64,000 nucleotides of DNA, from the NCBI GenBank assembly GCA_964420835.1, contig CAYQUO010000001.1, forward strand, positions 248,001-312,000, read 5' to 3'. A program made the position numbers and the translations under genes. The notes under the pieces are model-generated. The model worked only from the letters and a program-made list of their open reading frames with translations, was not told the origin of the DNA and made no database searches. This document shows, one piece after another, positions 24,277 to 33,298 of this stretch. This stretch comes from CAYQUO01 sp964420835. Lineage in GTDB: Bacteria; Chloroflexota; Anaerolineae; Anaerolineales; Anaerolineaceae. How positions within the stretch are numbered: position 1 is the first letter of the stretch; the number at the start of each line of letters is the position of its first letter.

Positions 24277-25404
24277 ATGATGATGAGTCAAAAATCAAAA
24301 GTGGCCGTCCTGTACACAAAACCTGGGACCGTGCTGGAGGATTACGAGCGGCTTTTCGAACTGGCGGACGGGAAGGAGGCGCTGGACCGCAGCGCCACCA
24401 CCATCCTGAAGGACAACATCACCTGGCACTTTCCCATGCCGGCAGCCAATACCACCCCCTGGCAGTTGGAGGGAACCATCCTGGCGCTGCGCAAGGCGGG
24501 TTACGAGGACGTGGTTTGTGTGCAAAACCAGACCGTGATCACCAATGCCTTTAAGGGTGAGGACCTGAACGGCTATGTGCCCATCTTCCAGGGCCACAAG
24601 ATCCCGGTGTACTACAATTTCCGCCCGGAAGACATGACCTGGATCGAGTTCAAGCCGAAAGCGCGCATGCTGGCATTGGATCACATCTACCCGGAGGGCA
24701 TCTACATCCCGGATTACTTTGTCGGCAAAAACATCGTGCACCTGCCAACGGTGAAGACACACATGTACACCACGACCACCGGGGCGATGAAGAACGCCTT
24801 TGGCGGCCTGTTGACCAAGTACCGCCATTACACCCACTCCTGGATCCACCAGACCCTGGTGGACCTGCTGGCCATCCAAAAGGAGATTCATCCCGGGGTT
24901 TTCGCGGTGATGGATGGAACGAGCGCCGGCGATGGTGCCGGGCCGCGCATGGTACAGCCGATCATCAAGAATGTGATCCTGGCCTCTGCCGACCAGGTGG
25001 CCATCGACGCCGTGGCGGCCAAACTGATGGGTTTCGACCCGATGCGCATCGACTACATCCGCCTGGCCCACGAGAACGGCCTGGGTGTTGGCAACCCCTC
25101 CGAGATCGAGATGGTGGGAGATGACGTTTCCGGTGAGAATTGGGGTTTCCACGTGGGGAAGAACTTTCACAGTTTTTTGGCCTGGCTGTCCTGGTATGGA
25201 CCCACCCGGGCTCTGCAAAAAGCCATCTTCCGCACGCCATTTGTGGTAATTCCAACCTTCATCGGCGAGGTCGAGCAGGATTACATGCTCTGGCCGCTCA
25301 AGTACAAGGGCATCGCCAAAAAATGGCGGGAAACCACCGAGTGGGGAGCCCTGTTCAACCGTTACCGGGCGGAAGGCTGCCTGGCGGCGCCCGTGAAATC
25401 CTGA
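24277..25404 (+). CDS. DUF362 domain protein
   Basis: 375 residues of the DUF362 family. Visible family segments are VHLPTVKTHMYTTTTGAMKN, MDGTSAGDGAGPR and ASADQVAIDAVAAKLMGFDP. Unlike many DUF362 proteins it has no ferredoxin CxxCxxC module. Function unknown. Three successive ATG codons start the gene; AAGGAAAG is just upstream. A classic terminator follows. Confidence 0.8.
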   Translation: MMMSQKSKVAVLYTKPGTVLEDYERLFELADGKEALDRSATTILKDNITWHFPMPAANTTPWQLEGTILALRKAGYEDVVCVQNQTVITNAFKGEDLNGYVPIFQGHKIPVYYNFRPEDMTWIEFKPKARMLALDHIYPEGIYIPDYFVGKNIVHLPTVKTHMYTTTTGAMKNAFGGLLTKYRHYTHSWIHQTLVDLLAIQKEIHPGVFAVMDGTSAGDGAGPRMVQPIIKNVILASADQVAIDAVAAKLMGFDPMRIDYIRLAHENGLGVGNPSEIEMVGDDVSGENWGFHVGKNFHSFLAWLSWYGPTRALQKAIFRTPFVVIPTFIGEVEQDYMLWPLKYKGIAKKWRETTEWGALFNRYRAEGCLAAPVKS

Positions 25405-25431
25405 CCCTGGTCCCTATTTAATCGGATCCAA

Positions 25432-25458
25432 CCCCCCGCCTGCGCGGGGGTTTTTTTT
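25432..25458 (+). terminator. Intrinsic terminator after the DUF362 gene
   Basis: CCCCCGC / GCGGGGG stem, CTGC loop, then eight T residues. Confidence 0.92.
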
Positions 25459-25578
25459 GTACAACAAGGGGTTTCGTTTCGGTTGGCAATCGCACCCCGC
25501 CGGGAGCGGACCGGCTGGCAACCCGGGTGCGCACTTGGCAATCCGGCCCGGGTGCTTAAGTGGGGTGGCCGGTGCCTT

Positions 25579-27507
25579 TCAGGCAGCCTGCGCCTGGCGG
25601 CGGAACTGGGTGCGATAAAGCCGGGCGTACAGGCCGCCCTCCTCCAGCAGTTCGGCGTGGGTGCCGCGTTCCACGATCCGCCCGCGGTCGAGCACCAGGA
25701 TCAGGTCGGCGGCCAGGATGGTGGAGAGGCGGTGGGCGATGACCAGGCTGGTACGGTTGGCCAGGACGCGCCTGAGGGCTTCCTGGATGAGGGTTTCGGA
25801 GGCGCTGTCGAGGCTGCTGGTGGCCTCGTCCAGAAGCAGGATGCGCGGGTCCTTGAGGATGACACGGGCAAGCGCCAGCCGTTGCTTTTCCCCCCCGCTG
25901 AGGCGGTAACCGCGCTCTCCGACCACCGTATCGTACCCTTCGGGCAGTTCACTGATGAATTCGTGGATGTTTGCCGTGCGGCAGGCCTCCTCCAGTTCCT
26001 GCTGGCTGGCATCCAGGCGGGCGTAAAGCAGGTTGGTGCGGATGGTGTCGTGGAACAGGTAGGTTTCCTGGGTGACCATGCCAATGCAGGCGGAAAGCGA
26101 ATCAAGCGAAATCCGGCGGATGTCCTGCCCGTCGATGCGAATGCAGCCCGTGGTGGGGTCATAAAGGCGCGGGATGAGGTAGGTTAGGGTGGTCTTGCCG
26201 GCTCCGCTGGGCCCCACAATGGCAGCCAGTTGGCCGGGCTGCACCTCAAAATGGATGTTCTGCAGGGCGTAACGGCGGGCCTGGCTGCGGCGGGGGGCTG
26301 CCGCCGGTTCGGTGGGGGCCTGGCCTGCCCCGGAAAGAACAGCCTCCACGGCATCCATGCTGCCGTAACGGCGGACGCCGCTGAGCGGTTGCTCTGCCCG
26401 GGGGGGATACTGGAAGGTGACGTCTTCAAAGGTGATGTGTCCGCGCACCTCGTCCAGGTGCACGGCTGCGGGGTCTTGGGGGATTTCCACCGGCAGGTCA
26501 ATGACCTCGAAAACGCGCTCGAAACTGACCATGGAGGTGGCGAACTCGACCGGGGCGTTGGCCAGCCCCTGCAGGGAGTTGTACAGGCCGCCAAGGTAGG
26601 CGCCAAAGGCCACGATGGTGCCCACCGTGAAGGCACCCTGGATGACGAAGTAACCGCCCAGGCCGTAAACCAGGGCCGTGCCAACCGCGCTGATGAGGCC
26701 GACGATGGCGAAGAACAGCGACCCCGTCACGGCCCGCTGGATTCCCAACTGCTGGACACGGCTGGCGCGTTCGCCAAAACGCTGCACCTCCAATTGCTGG
26801 CGCCCGAACAGTTTGACCAGCAGGGCACCGCCGATGTTCAGCGTCTCATTGGCCACGGCGTTCATGCGGGCGTTGGCTTCCAATTGCCGGCGGGCGATGT
26901 TGCGCAGGCGCCTGCCCATCAGGCGGGCTGCCAGGATGAAGAGCGGCAGGATGATGACGCTGACGAGGGTGAGCCGCCACTCGAGCGCCAGCATCACCGA
27001 AAGGATGGCCGCCGATTGGATGATGTCGGTGACGATACCGACAATGGTGTTGCTGATGGCGTTCTGGGCGCCCACCACGTCGTTGTTCAGGCGGCTCATC
27101 AGTTCGCCAACCCGGGTGTTGGTAAAGAAGCGCAGCGACATGCGTTGCAGGCCGGAATAGAGCGCCATGCGCAGGTCATAGATGACCCCCTCGCCCACCC
27201 TTGAGTTCAGCCGGCGTTGAACGACCTGGACCAGGCCGCCAACCATGGGCAGGATGAGCAGGGCGGCGGACAGGAACAACAGCCGCCGCAGGTCCCTGGC
27301 GGGCAGGGTGTGGTCGATCAGTTCACGCATGACCAGCGGTGTGACCAGGTTCAGCCCGGTGGACAAAAGGATGAGCAGCAGCATGGCGGCGATGTGCAGG
27401 CGGTAGGGGCGGGCATACTGGAAAACGCGCCAGAGCAGTTGGCGGGTGATCTGTGGTTTTTCGTCCGTTGAGGTTATCAGGCTGTGCAAGCCGGCGTGTC
27501 CACGCAT
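25579..27507 (-). CDS. ABC exporter, half-transporter (ABCB/MsbA type)
   Basis: 642-residue fused membrane plus ATPase protein that works as a dimer to export a lipid, peptide or drug. Six membrane spans lie in residues about 30-320. ATPase motifs: Walker A GPSGAGKTT, signature LSGGEKQR, Walker B ILLLDEATSS, and the H-loop IAHRLST. A poorly conserved stretch of about 40 residues, rich in Ala, Pro and Arg, sits between TFQYPP and YALQNIHF, ahead of Walker A, where relatives have only a few residues. Start 27507 (MRGHAGLHS) is chosen by similarity; the frame stays open to 27612. Confidence 0.9.
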   Translation of the reverse strand: MRGHAGLHSLITSTDEKPQITRQLLWRVFQYARPYRLHIAAMLLLILLSTGLNLVTPLVMRELIDHTLPARDLRRLLFLSAALLILPMVGGLVQVVQRRLNSRVGEGVIYDLRMALYSGLQRMSLRFFTNTRVGELMSRLNNDVVGAQNAISNTIVGIVTDIIQSAAILSVMLALEWRLTLVSVIILPLFILAARLMGRRLRNIARRQLEANARMNAVANETLNIGGALLVKLFGRQQLEVQRFGERASRVQQLGIQRAVTGSLFFAIVGLISAVGTALVYGLGGYFVIQGAFTVGTIVAFGAYLGGLYNSLQGLANAPVEFATSMVSFERVFEVIDLPVEIPQDPAAVHLDEVRGHITFEDVTFQYPPRAEQPLSGVRRYGSMDAVEAVLSGAGQAPTEPAAAPRRSQARRYALQNIHFEVQPGQLAAIVGPSGAGKTTLTYLIPRLYDPTTGCIRIDGQDIRRISLDSLSACIGMVTQETYLFHDTIRTNLLYARLDASQQELEEACRTANIHEFISELPEGYDTVVGERGYRLSGGEKQRLALARVILKDPRILLLDEATSSLDSASETLIQEALRRVLANRTSLVIAHRLSTILAADLILVLDRGRIVERGTHAELLEEGGLYARLYRTQFRRQAQAA

Positions 27508-27642
27508 GGTCGGTCTTTCGGAATCCCTTCTGGCTCCCCCGCCCGGAAAGGCGGAAGGTGGAATGGGTGAAGAATACCATAAAGTGCCGCCGTCCAGGCG
27601 GAAACCCTGCATTTTATCCCGCCGATTAAGAGGATTGTCAGC

Positions 27643-27670
27643 TTGACTCTTTGGTCAAAATCGGGATAAT
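27643..27670 (+). promoter_or_regulatory. Promoter of the peroxiredoxin (TTGACT-N16-GATAAT)
   Basis: -35 at 27643-27648, -10 at 27665-27670; predicted start of transcription near 27677, immediately before the PerR-like operator. Confidence 0.55.
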
Positions 27671-27677
27671 TAAACCA

Positions 27678-27694
27678 TAAAGAGAATCATTATC
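27678..27694. promoter_or_regulatory. PerR/Fur-type operator-like element, peroxiredoxin copy
   Basis: TAAAGAGAATCATTATC. It matches the element before the PerR-like gene (34167-34183) at 16 of 17 positions, and the catalase element (34660-34676, inverted) at 14 of 17. Position right after the predicted transcription start suits a repressor. Confidence 0.6.
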
Positions 27695-27713
27695 TTATTC
27701 AGAGGGAGGGTTT

Positions 27714-28421
27714 ATGGTAGAACAGGCAGAAGGATGTGTTACGCCCACCAAGGGCCCGATCATTCCATCCGTGGAAAAAGCATCACCAGCAGAAATGACA
27801 GAAAGGAAGGAACCGATGGTATTGGCCAAGGTAGGAAAACCAGCCCCGGATTTTGAACTTACGGCGCTGGTCGGCTCAGGATTCAAGAACATCAAACTTT
27901 CGGACTACAAGGGGAAGTGGATCGTCATCTGCTTCTACCCGGGTGATTTCACCTTTGTCTGACCGACGGAACTGTCGGCAGTTGCCGTCAAATATCCGCA
28001 GTTGAAGGAAATGGGGGTGGAAGTGTTTGCCATCAGCGTGGACAGCCGCTTCTCGCACAAGATCTGGCAGGAAGAGGAACTTTCCAAGATGGTGCCGGGA
28101 GGAGTGCCGTTCCCGCTGCTTTCCGATGCCGGGGGACGGGTTGGCACGATCTATGGTGTGTATGATGAGGATGCCGGGGTGGATATCCGCGGCCGGTTCA
28201 TCATCGACCCGGATTTCAACATCCGGGCCATGGAGGTGCTGACGCCCGAGGTCGGCCGGAACGTCTCCGAACTCATCCGCCAGGTGCAGGCATTCCAGCA
28301 CGTGGTGAAGACCGGTGAGGTGACCCCCTCCGGCTGGCAGCCTGGAAAACCGACCCTGAAACCCGGGCCGGAACTGGCCGGCAAGGTTTGGAAGGAGTGG
28401 AAGGTCGAAAGCGCCTTCTAA
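27714..28421 (+). CDS. Peroxiredoxin selenoprotein (Sec replaces the peroxidatic Cys)
   Basis: AhpC/TSA-type peroxiredoxin, 235 residues if UGA is read as Sec. The invariant motif FTFVCPTE is encoded as FTFV-TGA-PTE (TGA 27960-27962, codon 83), and the frame continues without interruption to 28421 with normal family sequence (FAISVDSRFSHKIW, DPDFNIRAMEV). The usual resolving-Cys motif EVCPxxW reads EVTPSGW, so it lacks that cysteine; Cys8 and Cys73 are the only visible thiols. GAGGGAGGG precedes the ATG. It reduces peroxides in the cytosol. A SECIS-like hairpin follows the TGA and a PerR-type operator lies upstream. Confidence 0.9.
27967..27987 (+). promoter_or_regulatory. SECIS-like hairpin of the peroxiredoxin
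   Basis: CGGAACTG pairs with CAGTT-CCG around loop TCGG, with G27984 bulged; eight base pairs. It starts 5 bases after the in-frame TGA, so the apical loop is rather close to the codon. Like the DsbA-type element it has a single bulge on the 3' arm. Confidence 0.45.
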
Positions 28422-28446
28422 ACCGCTGGACGATATGGATGGTTCA

Positions 28447-28478
28447 ACAGCCCCGCCCCTGCGGGGCTGTGAATTTTG
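28447..28478 (+). terminator. Terminator after the peroxiredoxin
   Basis: ACAGCCCCGC / GCGGGGCTGT perfect 10-bp stem with loop CCCT, then GAATTTTGTT. Confidence 0.75.
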
Positions 28479-28550
28479 TTGGCAAATGATCCGGCAAAAC
28501 TTCGGCGGGATGATTTATACTTGGCCTGGAACTCGTGAGGAATTGACCTG

Positions 28551-29819
28551 ATGCGCATCGCCATGATCTCCTACCATACCTGTCCGCTGGCCATCCTGGG
28601 GGGGAAGGACACCGGCGGGATGAACGTTTACGTCCGGGAGTTGACCCGTTTCCTGGGGGCGGCGGGCGTACACGTGGATGTGTTCACCCGTTCACAGGAT
28701 GAACATGTGCCCCACGTGCTGCACGACCTGGGCTACGGGAACCGGGTGGTGCACGTGAGCGCCGGGCCGGAGCACCCGCTGCCCAAAAAAGACCTGGCCA
28801 GCCACCTCCCGGAATTCGCCCGGGGCATCCGGGAATTTGCCGCCCGGAAAAACCTGCAATACGACCTGATCCACAGCCACTATTGGATGTCGGGGCTGGC
28901 AGCCATGGACCTGCAGCAACACTGGCCGGTGCCCATGGTGCAGATGTTCCACACCCTGGGGCACATGAAAAACCGCATTGCCCGCAGCCCTTCAGAGATG
29001 GAGGGCGCCTACCGCACGGATGGCGAACAGGAGGTGATGCGCCATGCCAGCCGCATTGTGGCGGCAACCCCGGCAGAGGTGGAGCAGTTGACCACGCTGT
29101 ACCAGGCGGACCCGGGCATCATCCGGGTCATCCCTCCGGGGGTGGACCTGGGGCATTTTTATCCGATCGAGATGGATGAGGCCAAGGCGGCCATTGGCGT
29201 GCCGCCCGAGGCGCAGATGATCCTCTTCGTGGGGCGCATCGAGCCGCTGAAGGGCGTGGAAACGCTCATCCGGGCCATCGCGGTGATGCGCGAAGACTGC
29301 GAGAACCTGCACTGCGCCTTCCACCTGGCCATCATCGGCGGGGACCCCAACGGCGAGCCCGAGGACGCCGACAGCGAGATCAACCGGCTGAAGGCGCTGT
29401 GCAGGGAACTTGGCCTGGACGAGGTGGTGCTCTTTCTGGGCAAGCGCGACCAGAACACGCTGCCCTATTATTATTCGGCGGCCGAGATGGTGGTCATGCC
29501 GTCATATTATGAATCCTTTGGCATGGTGGCCCTGGAGGCCATGGCCTGCGGTGTGCCGGTGGTGGCTTCCATGACCGGCGGCCTGGCCTACCTGGTGCAG
29601 GACGGCGTGACCGGCTTTACCGTGCCGGGTGGCGATGTGCGGGCGCTGGCTGGCCGGTTGACCGACCTGGTGATGGACCCGGGGCTGCGCGACCGCATCG
29701 GAGCCCAGGCGGCCGAATACGCCCGGGGGTACGCCTGGGAGAAGATCGCCGCCCGCATCATCGACCTGTATGGCGAAGTGCTGGGGGAAAAGCAGGCCGC
29801 GGGGCCGGCCCCCCGCTGA
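28551..29819 (+). CDS. Family 4 glycosyltransferase
   Basis: 422-residue GT-B retaining glycosyltransferase, resembling MshA and sucrose-phosphate-synthase-like enzymes. Acceptor-side loop LGGKDTGGMNVYVREL, DLIHSHYWMSGL, sugar-nucleotide site VGRIEPLKGVETLIRA and the E-x7-E motif ESFGMVALEAMACG. Donor and acceptor are not determinable here. The start at 28551 lies on the native ISYHTCPL N-terminus. No partner genes adjoin it. Confidence 0.87.
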   Translation: MRIAMISYHTCPLAILGGKDTGGMNVYVRELTRFLGAAGVHVDVFTRSQDEHVPHVLHDLGYGNRVVHVSAGPEHPLPKKDLASHLPEFARGIREFAARKNLQYDLIHSHYWMSGLAAMDLQQHWPVPMVQMFHTLGHMKNRIARSPSEMEGAYRTDGEQEVMRHASRIVAATPAEVEQLTTLYQADPGIIRVIPPGVDLGHFYPIEMDEAKAAIGVPPEAQMILFVGRIEPLKGVETLIRAIAVMREDCENLHCAFHLAIIGGDPNGEPEDADSEINRLKALCRELGLDEVVLFLGKRDQNTLPYYYSAAEMVVMPSYYESFGMVALEAMACGVPVVASMTGGLAYLVQDGVTGFTVPGGDVRALAGRLTDLVMDPGLRDRIGAQAAEYARGYAWEKIAARIIDLYGEVLGEKQAAGPAPR

Positions 29820-29859
29820 AAACGGGCAGCCGAAGATCCAAACAGCCGGTTTTGAGGTT

Positions 29860-31587
29860 TTATTCCCCGGGCGGGGGTTCCCGGCGCGACGGACGGGAAC
29901 GGCACCTGCCAACAAGAACCTCCTTTTGGCGTGCCTTGCCTTTAAGGCTCTTTTCAACGAAAAGCGGTGCACCACTGAAGGGGTCCTTTTCCGCATAGTA
30001 CATCAGGGCGGCCATTGTGGAGGGCAGGGGGGTAAACACCTGGACCTGCTCGGGGCGGATGTGCAGTTCCCGCCGGGTAAAGCGTTGCAGGGCGCGCATC
30101 TCCTCCTCCGAGCAGCCGGGGTGGGCGGCGATGAAGTAGTAGGCCAGGTACTGGTCCTTGCCGGCTTGGCGGCTGGCGGCGTCGAAGCGGCGCTTGAACT
30201 CCAGCAGGCTGGCGTGGCCGGGTTTGCCCATCAGGCGCAGGACCTCCGGGTCGCTGTGTTCCGGGGCCACTTTCAATTGGCCTGAAACGTGGTGTTCCAC
30301 CAGTTCCCCCAGGTATTCAGGCCCCGAACGCCGGTCCTCAAGGACCAGGTCATGGCGCAGGCCTGAGGCAACGAAGACCTTGCGCACTCCCTTCACCCGG
30401 CGCAGGCGGCGCAATAACTGCACCTGGGGGGCGTGGTCCACCTTGAGCAACGGGCAAACCTGCGGGTGCAGGCAGCGCTTCTCCCCGCAGGTGCCCTTGA
30501 GCAGTTTCCTGCGGCACTCGAAGCCGTACATGTTGGCGGTCGGCCCGCCGACATCGTGGATGATGCCCTTGAAGGCCGGGTGGCGCACCAGGGTTTCTGC
30601 TTCTTCAAGGATGGAACGCTGGCTGCGCCAGCGAACCGTGCGCCCCTCGTGGACGGCGATGGAGCAGAAACTGCACTCGCCATAACAGCCGCGGTGGGTG
30701 GAGATGGCAAAGCGGATGGTTTCCAGGGCTTTCACCTGGCCGTGGGCGGCGTAAAACGGGTGCAGGTCGCGGGTGTATTGCAGAGCGCCCATCAGGTCCA
30801 TTGCCTGCGTGTCCGGGTATGGCGCCGGCGGGTTTTGGATGAGGAAACGGTCGCCTTTTTGTTGGGCCAGGCCCCTGGCTGTGAGGGGGTCGCAGTTGCG
30901 GTAGAACTCGAGGAACATGCGGGTGAAGGCTTGCGGGTCGGCGAGGCATTCCTCGTGGGAGGGCAGCAATCGGTATCCCGGGGGAGGGGTTTTGCCAAGG
31001 TGGCACAGGCCGGCCAGGGAGCGGGGGTCACGGCCGCTGCGCAGGGCATCAGCCAGTTCAACGACGCTTTGCTCTGCCATGCCGTAGAGCAGGTAATCGG
31101 CCTTGCTGTCGAAGAGGATGGAGGCGCGCAGGCGGTCGCTCCAGTAATCGTAGTGAGTCACCCGCCGCAGGCTGGCCTCGATTCCGCCGAGGACGATGGG
31201 GCAGGTCCCCTTGAAATGGCGCCGGATCAGATTGGCATAGGTGATGACTGCCCGGTCCGGCCGGCGGTCGTTCAGGCCGCCGGGGGTGTAATCGTCGTGC
31301 CGGCGCTTCTTCAGCAGGGCGGTGTGGTTGGCGACCATGGAATCCACGCAGCCGCCGCTGACGCCCCAGAAAAGGCGCGGCTCGCCCAGGCGGGCAATGT
31401 CGTCCGGGCGGTCGATGGCGGGCTGGGCGATGATGCCGACCCGGTAGCCGGCCTGTTCCAGCACCCGGCCGATCACGGCGGTGCCGATGAAGGGGCTGTC
31501 GATGTAGGAATCACCGCTGACCAGGATGACATCCAAAGCATCCCATCCGCGCGGTTGCAGTTCTTCCGGGGTTGTAGGCAGGAACAT
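29860..31587 (-). CDS. YgiQ family radical SAM protein
   Basis: 575-residue member of the YgiQ/UPF0313 family. The [4Fe-4S]/SAM motif is CYGECSFC (Cys301, Cys305, Cys308). N-terminal family segment DVILVSGDSYIDSPFIG, plus VLGGIEASLRRVTHYDYW. The E. coli homologue is longer at the C-terminus. Reaction unknown. Confidence 0.9.
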   Translation of the reverse strand: MFLPTTPEELQPRGWDALDVILVSGDSYIDSPFIGTAVIGRVLEQAGYRVGIIAQPAIDRPDDIARLGEPRLFWGVSGGCVDSMVANHTALLKKRRHDDYTPGGLNDRRPDRAVITYANLIRRHFKGTCPIVLGGIEASLRRVTHYDYWSDRLRASILFDSKADYLLYGMAEQSVVELADALRSGRDPRSLAGLCHLGKTPPPGYRLLPSHEECLADPQAFTRMFLEFYRNCDPLTARGLAQQKGDRFLIQNPPAPYPDTQAMDLMGALQYTRDLHPFYAAHGQVKALETIRFAISTHRGCYGECSFCSIAVHEGRTVRWRSQRSILEEAETLVRHPAFKGIIHDVGGPTANMYGFECRRKLLKGTCGEKRCLHPQVCPLLKVDHAPQVQLLRRLRRVKGVRKVFVASGLRHDLVLEDRRSGPEYLGELVEHHVSGQLKVAPEHSDPEVLRLMGKPGHASLLEFKRRFDAASRQAGKDQYLAYYFIAAHPGCSEEEMRALQRFTRRELHIRPEQVQVFTPLPSTMAALMYYAEKDPFSGAPLFVEKSLKGKARQKEVLVGRCRSRPSRREPPPGE

Positions 31588-31664
31588 ATTCAGGCAAGTT
31601 TACTCCCCTTCATGGACTTGCGGAAGGGGAGCACAGCGGTGACGGTTCGGCCGGGTGAGCCTGT

Positions 31665-32528
31665 TTAAATGCCGTCGGAAACCCCCGCGAACAGGTCGCT
31701 CGTGACCCGGGCGGGCGGCGGCAGCGGGTGGCCCTGGGTGAAGAATTCGTAACGGGGCGACCAGCCGCGCAGCAGCCCGGCAACGTCGCGGTTCATTTTC
31801 CGGCCGCCCTGGCTGGCGTGGCAGCGGCTGGCCTGCGCCCGCTGGCGGGCCACCGCTGAAAAATCGATGCGGGCGTGGATGGGCACATCCCCTGCGGCGA
31901 TGAGGCGCAGGTCAATGTCCCGGTTGCGGCCAAAACGGGAGGGGTCGCGCCCTGCCAGCGGCAGCAGGCGGACCACCCAGCGCAGCAGGGTGCGGGAGAT
32001 GGTGCTGTAATACAGTTTTTGCGGGGCGAAGGCGGGCAGGCCGGGAGTTCCAACGGCAGGGTCTGCGGCGGCGTGGAAGGCCCTGGTGGCAGCCAGGTGC
32101 AGGCGGGTGTGGTCGGGGTGGGGGTAGCCGCCGGCCGGGTCGTGGGTGATGACCACCTGTGGGTGCAGCCGCCGGATGTGCCCGACTAGGGAGTTCTGCA
32201 GTTCCTCCATGGGGGTGTTGACAAGCGCCAGCGGGTTGGCGGCATGCGGAGAGCCCGGCATGCCCGAATCGCGAAAGCCCAGGAAGGAAACGCTGCTTAA
32301 ACCCAGGGCTTCGGCGGCGCAGTTCAGTTCGGCGGTGCGCAGTTCACCAATGGAGGTGTAAGCCCCCAGGAATTCAGCATCGGCTTCGCCGGCCTCTCCG
32401 CGGGTGGCACAAAGCAGGTGCACGGCCACCCCGCGGCGGGCATACAACGCCAGAGTGCCACCGGTGCTGAAGGTTTCGTCGTCGGGGTGTGCCAATATGG
32501 CCAGCAGGGTGCGGCCCGCCTGCATCAT
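31665..32528 (-). CDS. LmbE/PIG-L family deacetylase
   Basis: Zinc-dependent N-acetylglucosaminyl deacetylase family, 287 residues. Metal motif AHPDDE at residues 13-18, and HPDHTRLH as the third-ligand region. ATG 32528 overlaps the stop of the upstream phosphatase gene, so translation is coupled; the frame is open further upstream but inside that gene. Members act on mycothiol/bacillithiol precursors, GPI or other amino sugars. The glycosyltransferase at 28.5 kb resembles MshA, but the genes are not adjacent and no thiol pathway is claimed. Confidence 0.87.
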   Translation of the reverse strand: MMQAGRTLLAILAHPDDETFSTGGTLALYARRGVAVHLLCATRGEAGEADAEFLGAYTSIGELRTAELNCAAEALGLSSVSFLGFRDSGMPGSPHAANPLALVNTPMEELQNSLVGHIRRLHPQVVITHDPAGGYPHPDHTRLHLAATRAFHAAADPAVGTPGLPAFAPQKLYYSTISRTLLRWVVRLLPLAGRDPSRFGRNRDIDLRLIAAGDVPIHARIDFSAVARQRAQASRCHASQGGRKMNRDVAGLLRGWSPRYEFFTQGHPLPPPARVTSDLFAGVSDGI

Positions 32529-33154
32529 GCGCGGTCTCCGGGGTTGTGGTAGGAGAACTGCGGCCGGTCGCTTCCCGGAGGCCAGGTGAAGGTGGCGGCG
32601 GAGGCGTTGGCCGGGAATCGGACGGGGAGGAGGCTGCCCTGTTCCACCAGGTTCTTGCTGTGCAGGCTGGCTTCGTAACCGTTGGCCCACAGGGACAGGA
32701 AGACGATGGGGTCTCCGTGGCTGACGGCAACCACCTGTTCTCCGGCGTGGTGGCGGAGGACCTTGTCAACGAAGCGCCTTACCCGGAGAAGGACATCGGC
32801 GGGCTGTTCGTTCGGCGGGGGATTGCCGGAGTAAAGGTCCCAATGGCGCTCCCCCAGCCGGCTGAGAGGCCAGCCGTCGTAGGGGGTGCGCACTTCGGTC
32901 AGGAGGGCGGAGGTGGAAACCCGGCCGATCCCGCAGGCCCGGGCGATGTGACTGGCCGTCTGGCGGGCGCGCAGCAGCGGGCTGGAGCACACGGCGTCGA
33001 TGCGCCGGCCGGCGAAGAAGGGCAGCAGGGCATCAACCTGCTGCAACCCTTTAGCGCTGAGGCCGAAATGCGGCAGGCGGCCGTAGAAGAGTTCCTGCGG
33101 GTTATGCACCGCGCCGTGGCGGACAAAGTGGATGGTGGTGGGCTGTGGATGCAT
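32525..33154 (-). CDS. Histidine phosphatase family protein
   Basis: 209-residue phosphoglycerate-mutase-like phosphatase: RHG motif with nucleophile His13 (FVRHGAVHN), SSPLLRARQTA, and the second His in VSHGDP. Start 33154 is preferred to 33187 because a minus-strand TACAAT at 33198-33193 would begin transcription near 33186, leaving no leader for the earlier codon. Substrate unknown. Stop overlaps the LmbE gene. Confidence 0.85.
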   Translation of the reverse strand: MHPQPTTIHFVRHGAVHNPQELFYGRLPHFGLSAKGLQQVDALLPFFAGRRIDAVCSSPLLRARQTASHIARACGIGRVSTSALLTEVRTPYDGWPLSRLGERHWDLYSGNPPPNEQPADVLLRVRRFVDKVLRHHAGEQVVAVSHGDPIVFLSLWANGYEASLHSKNLVEQGSLLPVRFPANASAATFTWPPGSDRPQFSYHNPGDRA

Positions 33155-33192
33155 GATCGATGATTTCCGGCGGAAGAATTTGGACATAAAGC

Positions 33193-33198
33193 ATTGTA
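33193..33198 (-). promoter_or_regulatory. -10 element TACAAT (GGGTACAAT) for the phosphatase-LmbE pair
   Basis: Minus-strand member of the recurrent GG-N-TACAAT type; helps choose the start at 33154. Confidence 0.4.
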
Positions 33199-33239
33199 CC
33201 CTGTATCGGAAATCGTGAAAACCAATCTGTCAAGCACGC

Positions 33240-33269
33240 TTGACTTGTTATGGCAACTTCACGTTAATA
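33240..33269 (+). promoter_or_regulatory. Promoter for the small XRE regulator (TTGACT-N18-TTAATA)
   Basis: -35 at 33240-33245 and -10 at 33264-33269, 30 bases before the start at 33299. Confidence 0.45.
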
Positions 33270-33298
33270 AGGAAAGCAACCTTTCCAATGGAGGTCAA

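Noticed and set aside
27714..27962. A short 82-residue protein ending at the TGA
   Set aside because: It would end one residue before the peroxidatic position and leave an orphan C-terminal half with no ribosome site.
29860..32528. YgiQ, LmbE and the MshA-like transferase as a mycothiol-type pathway
   Set aside because: The transferase is on the opposite strand and separated from LmbE by YgiQ; no cysteine ligase (MshC-like) is present.
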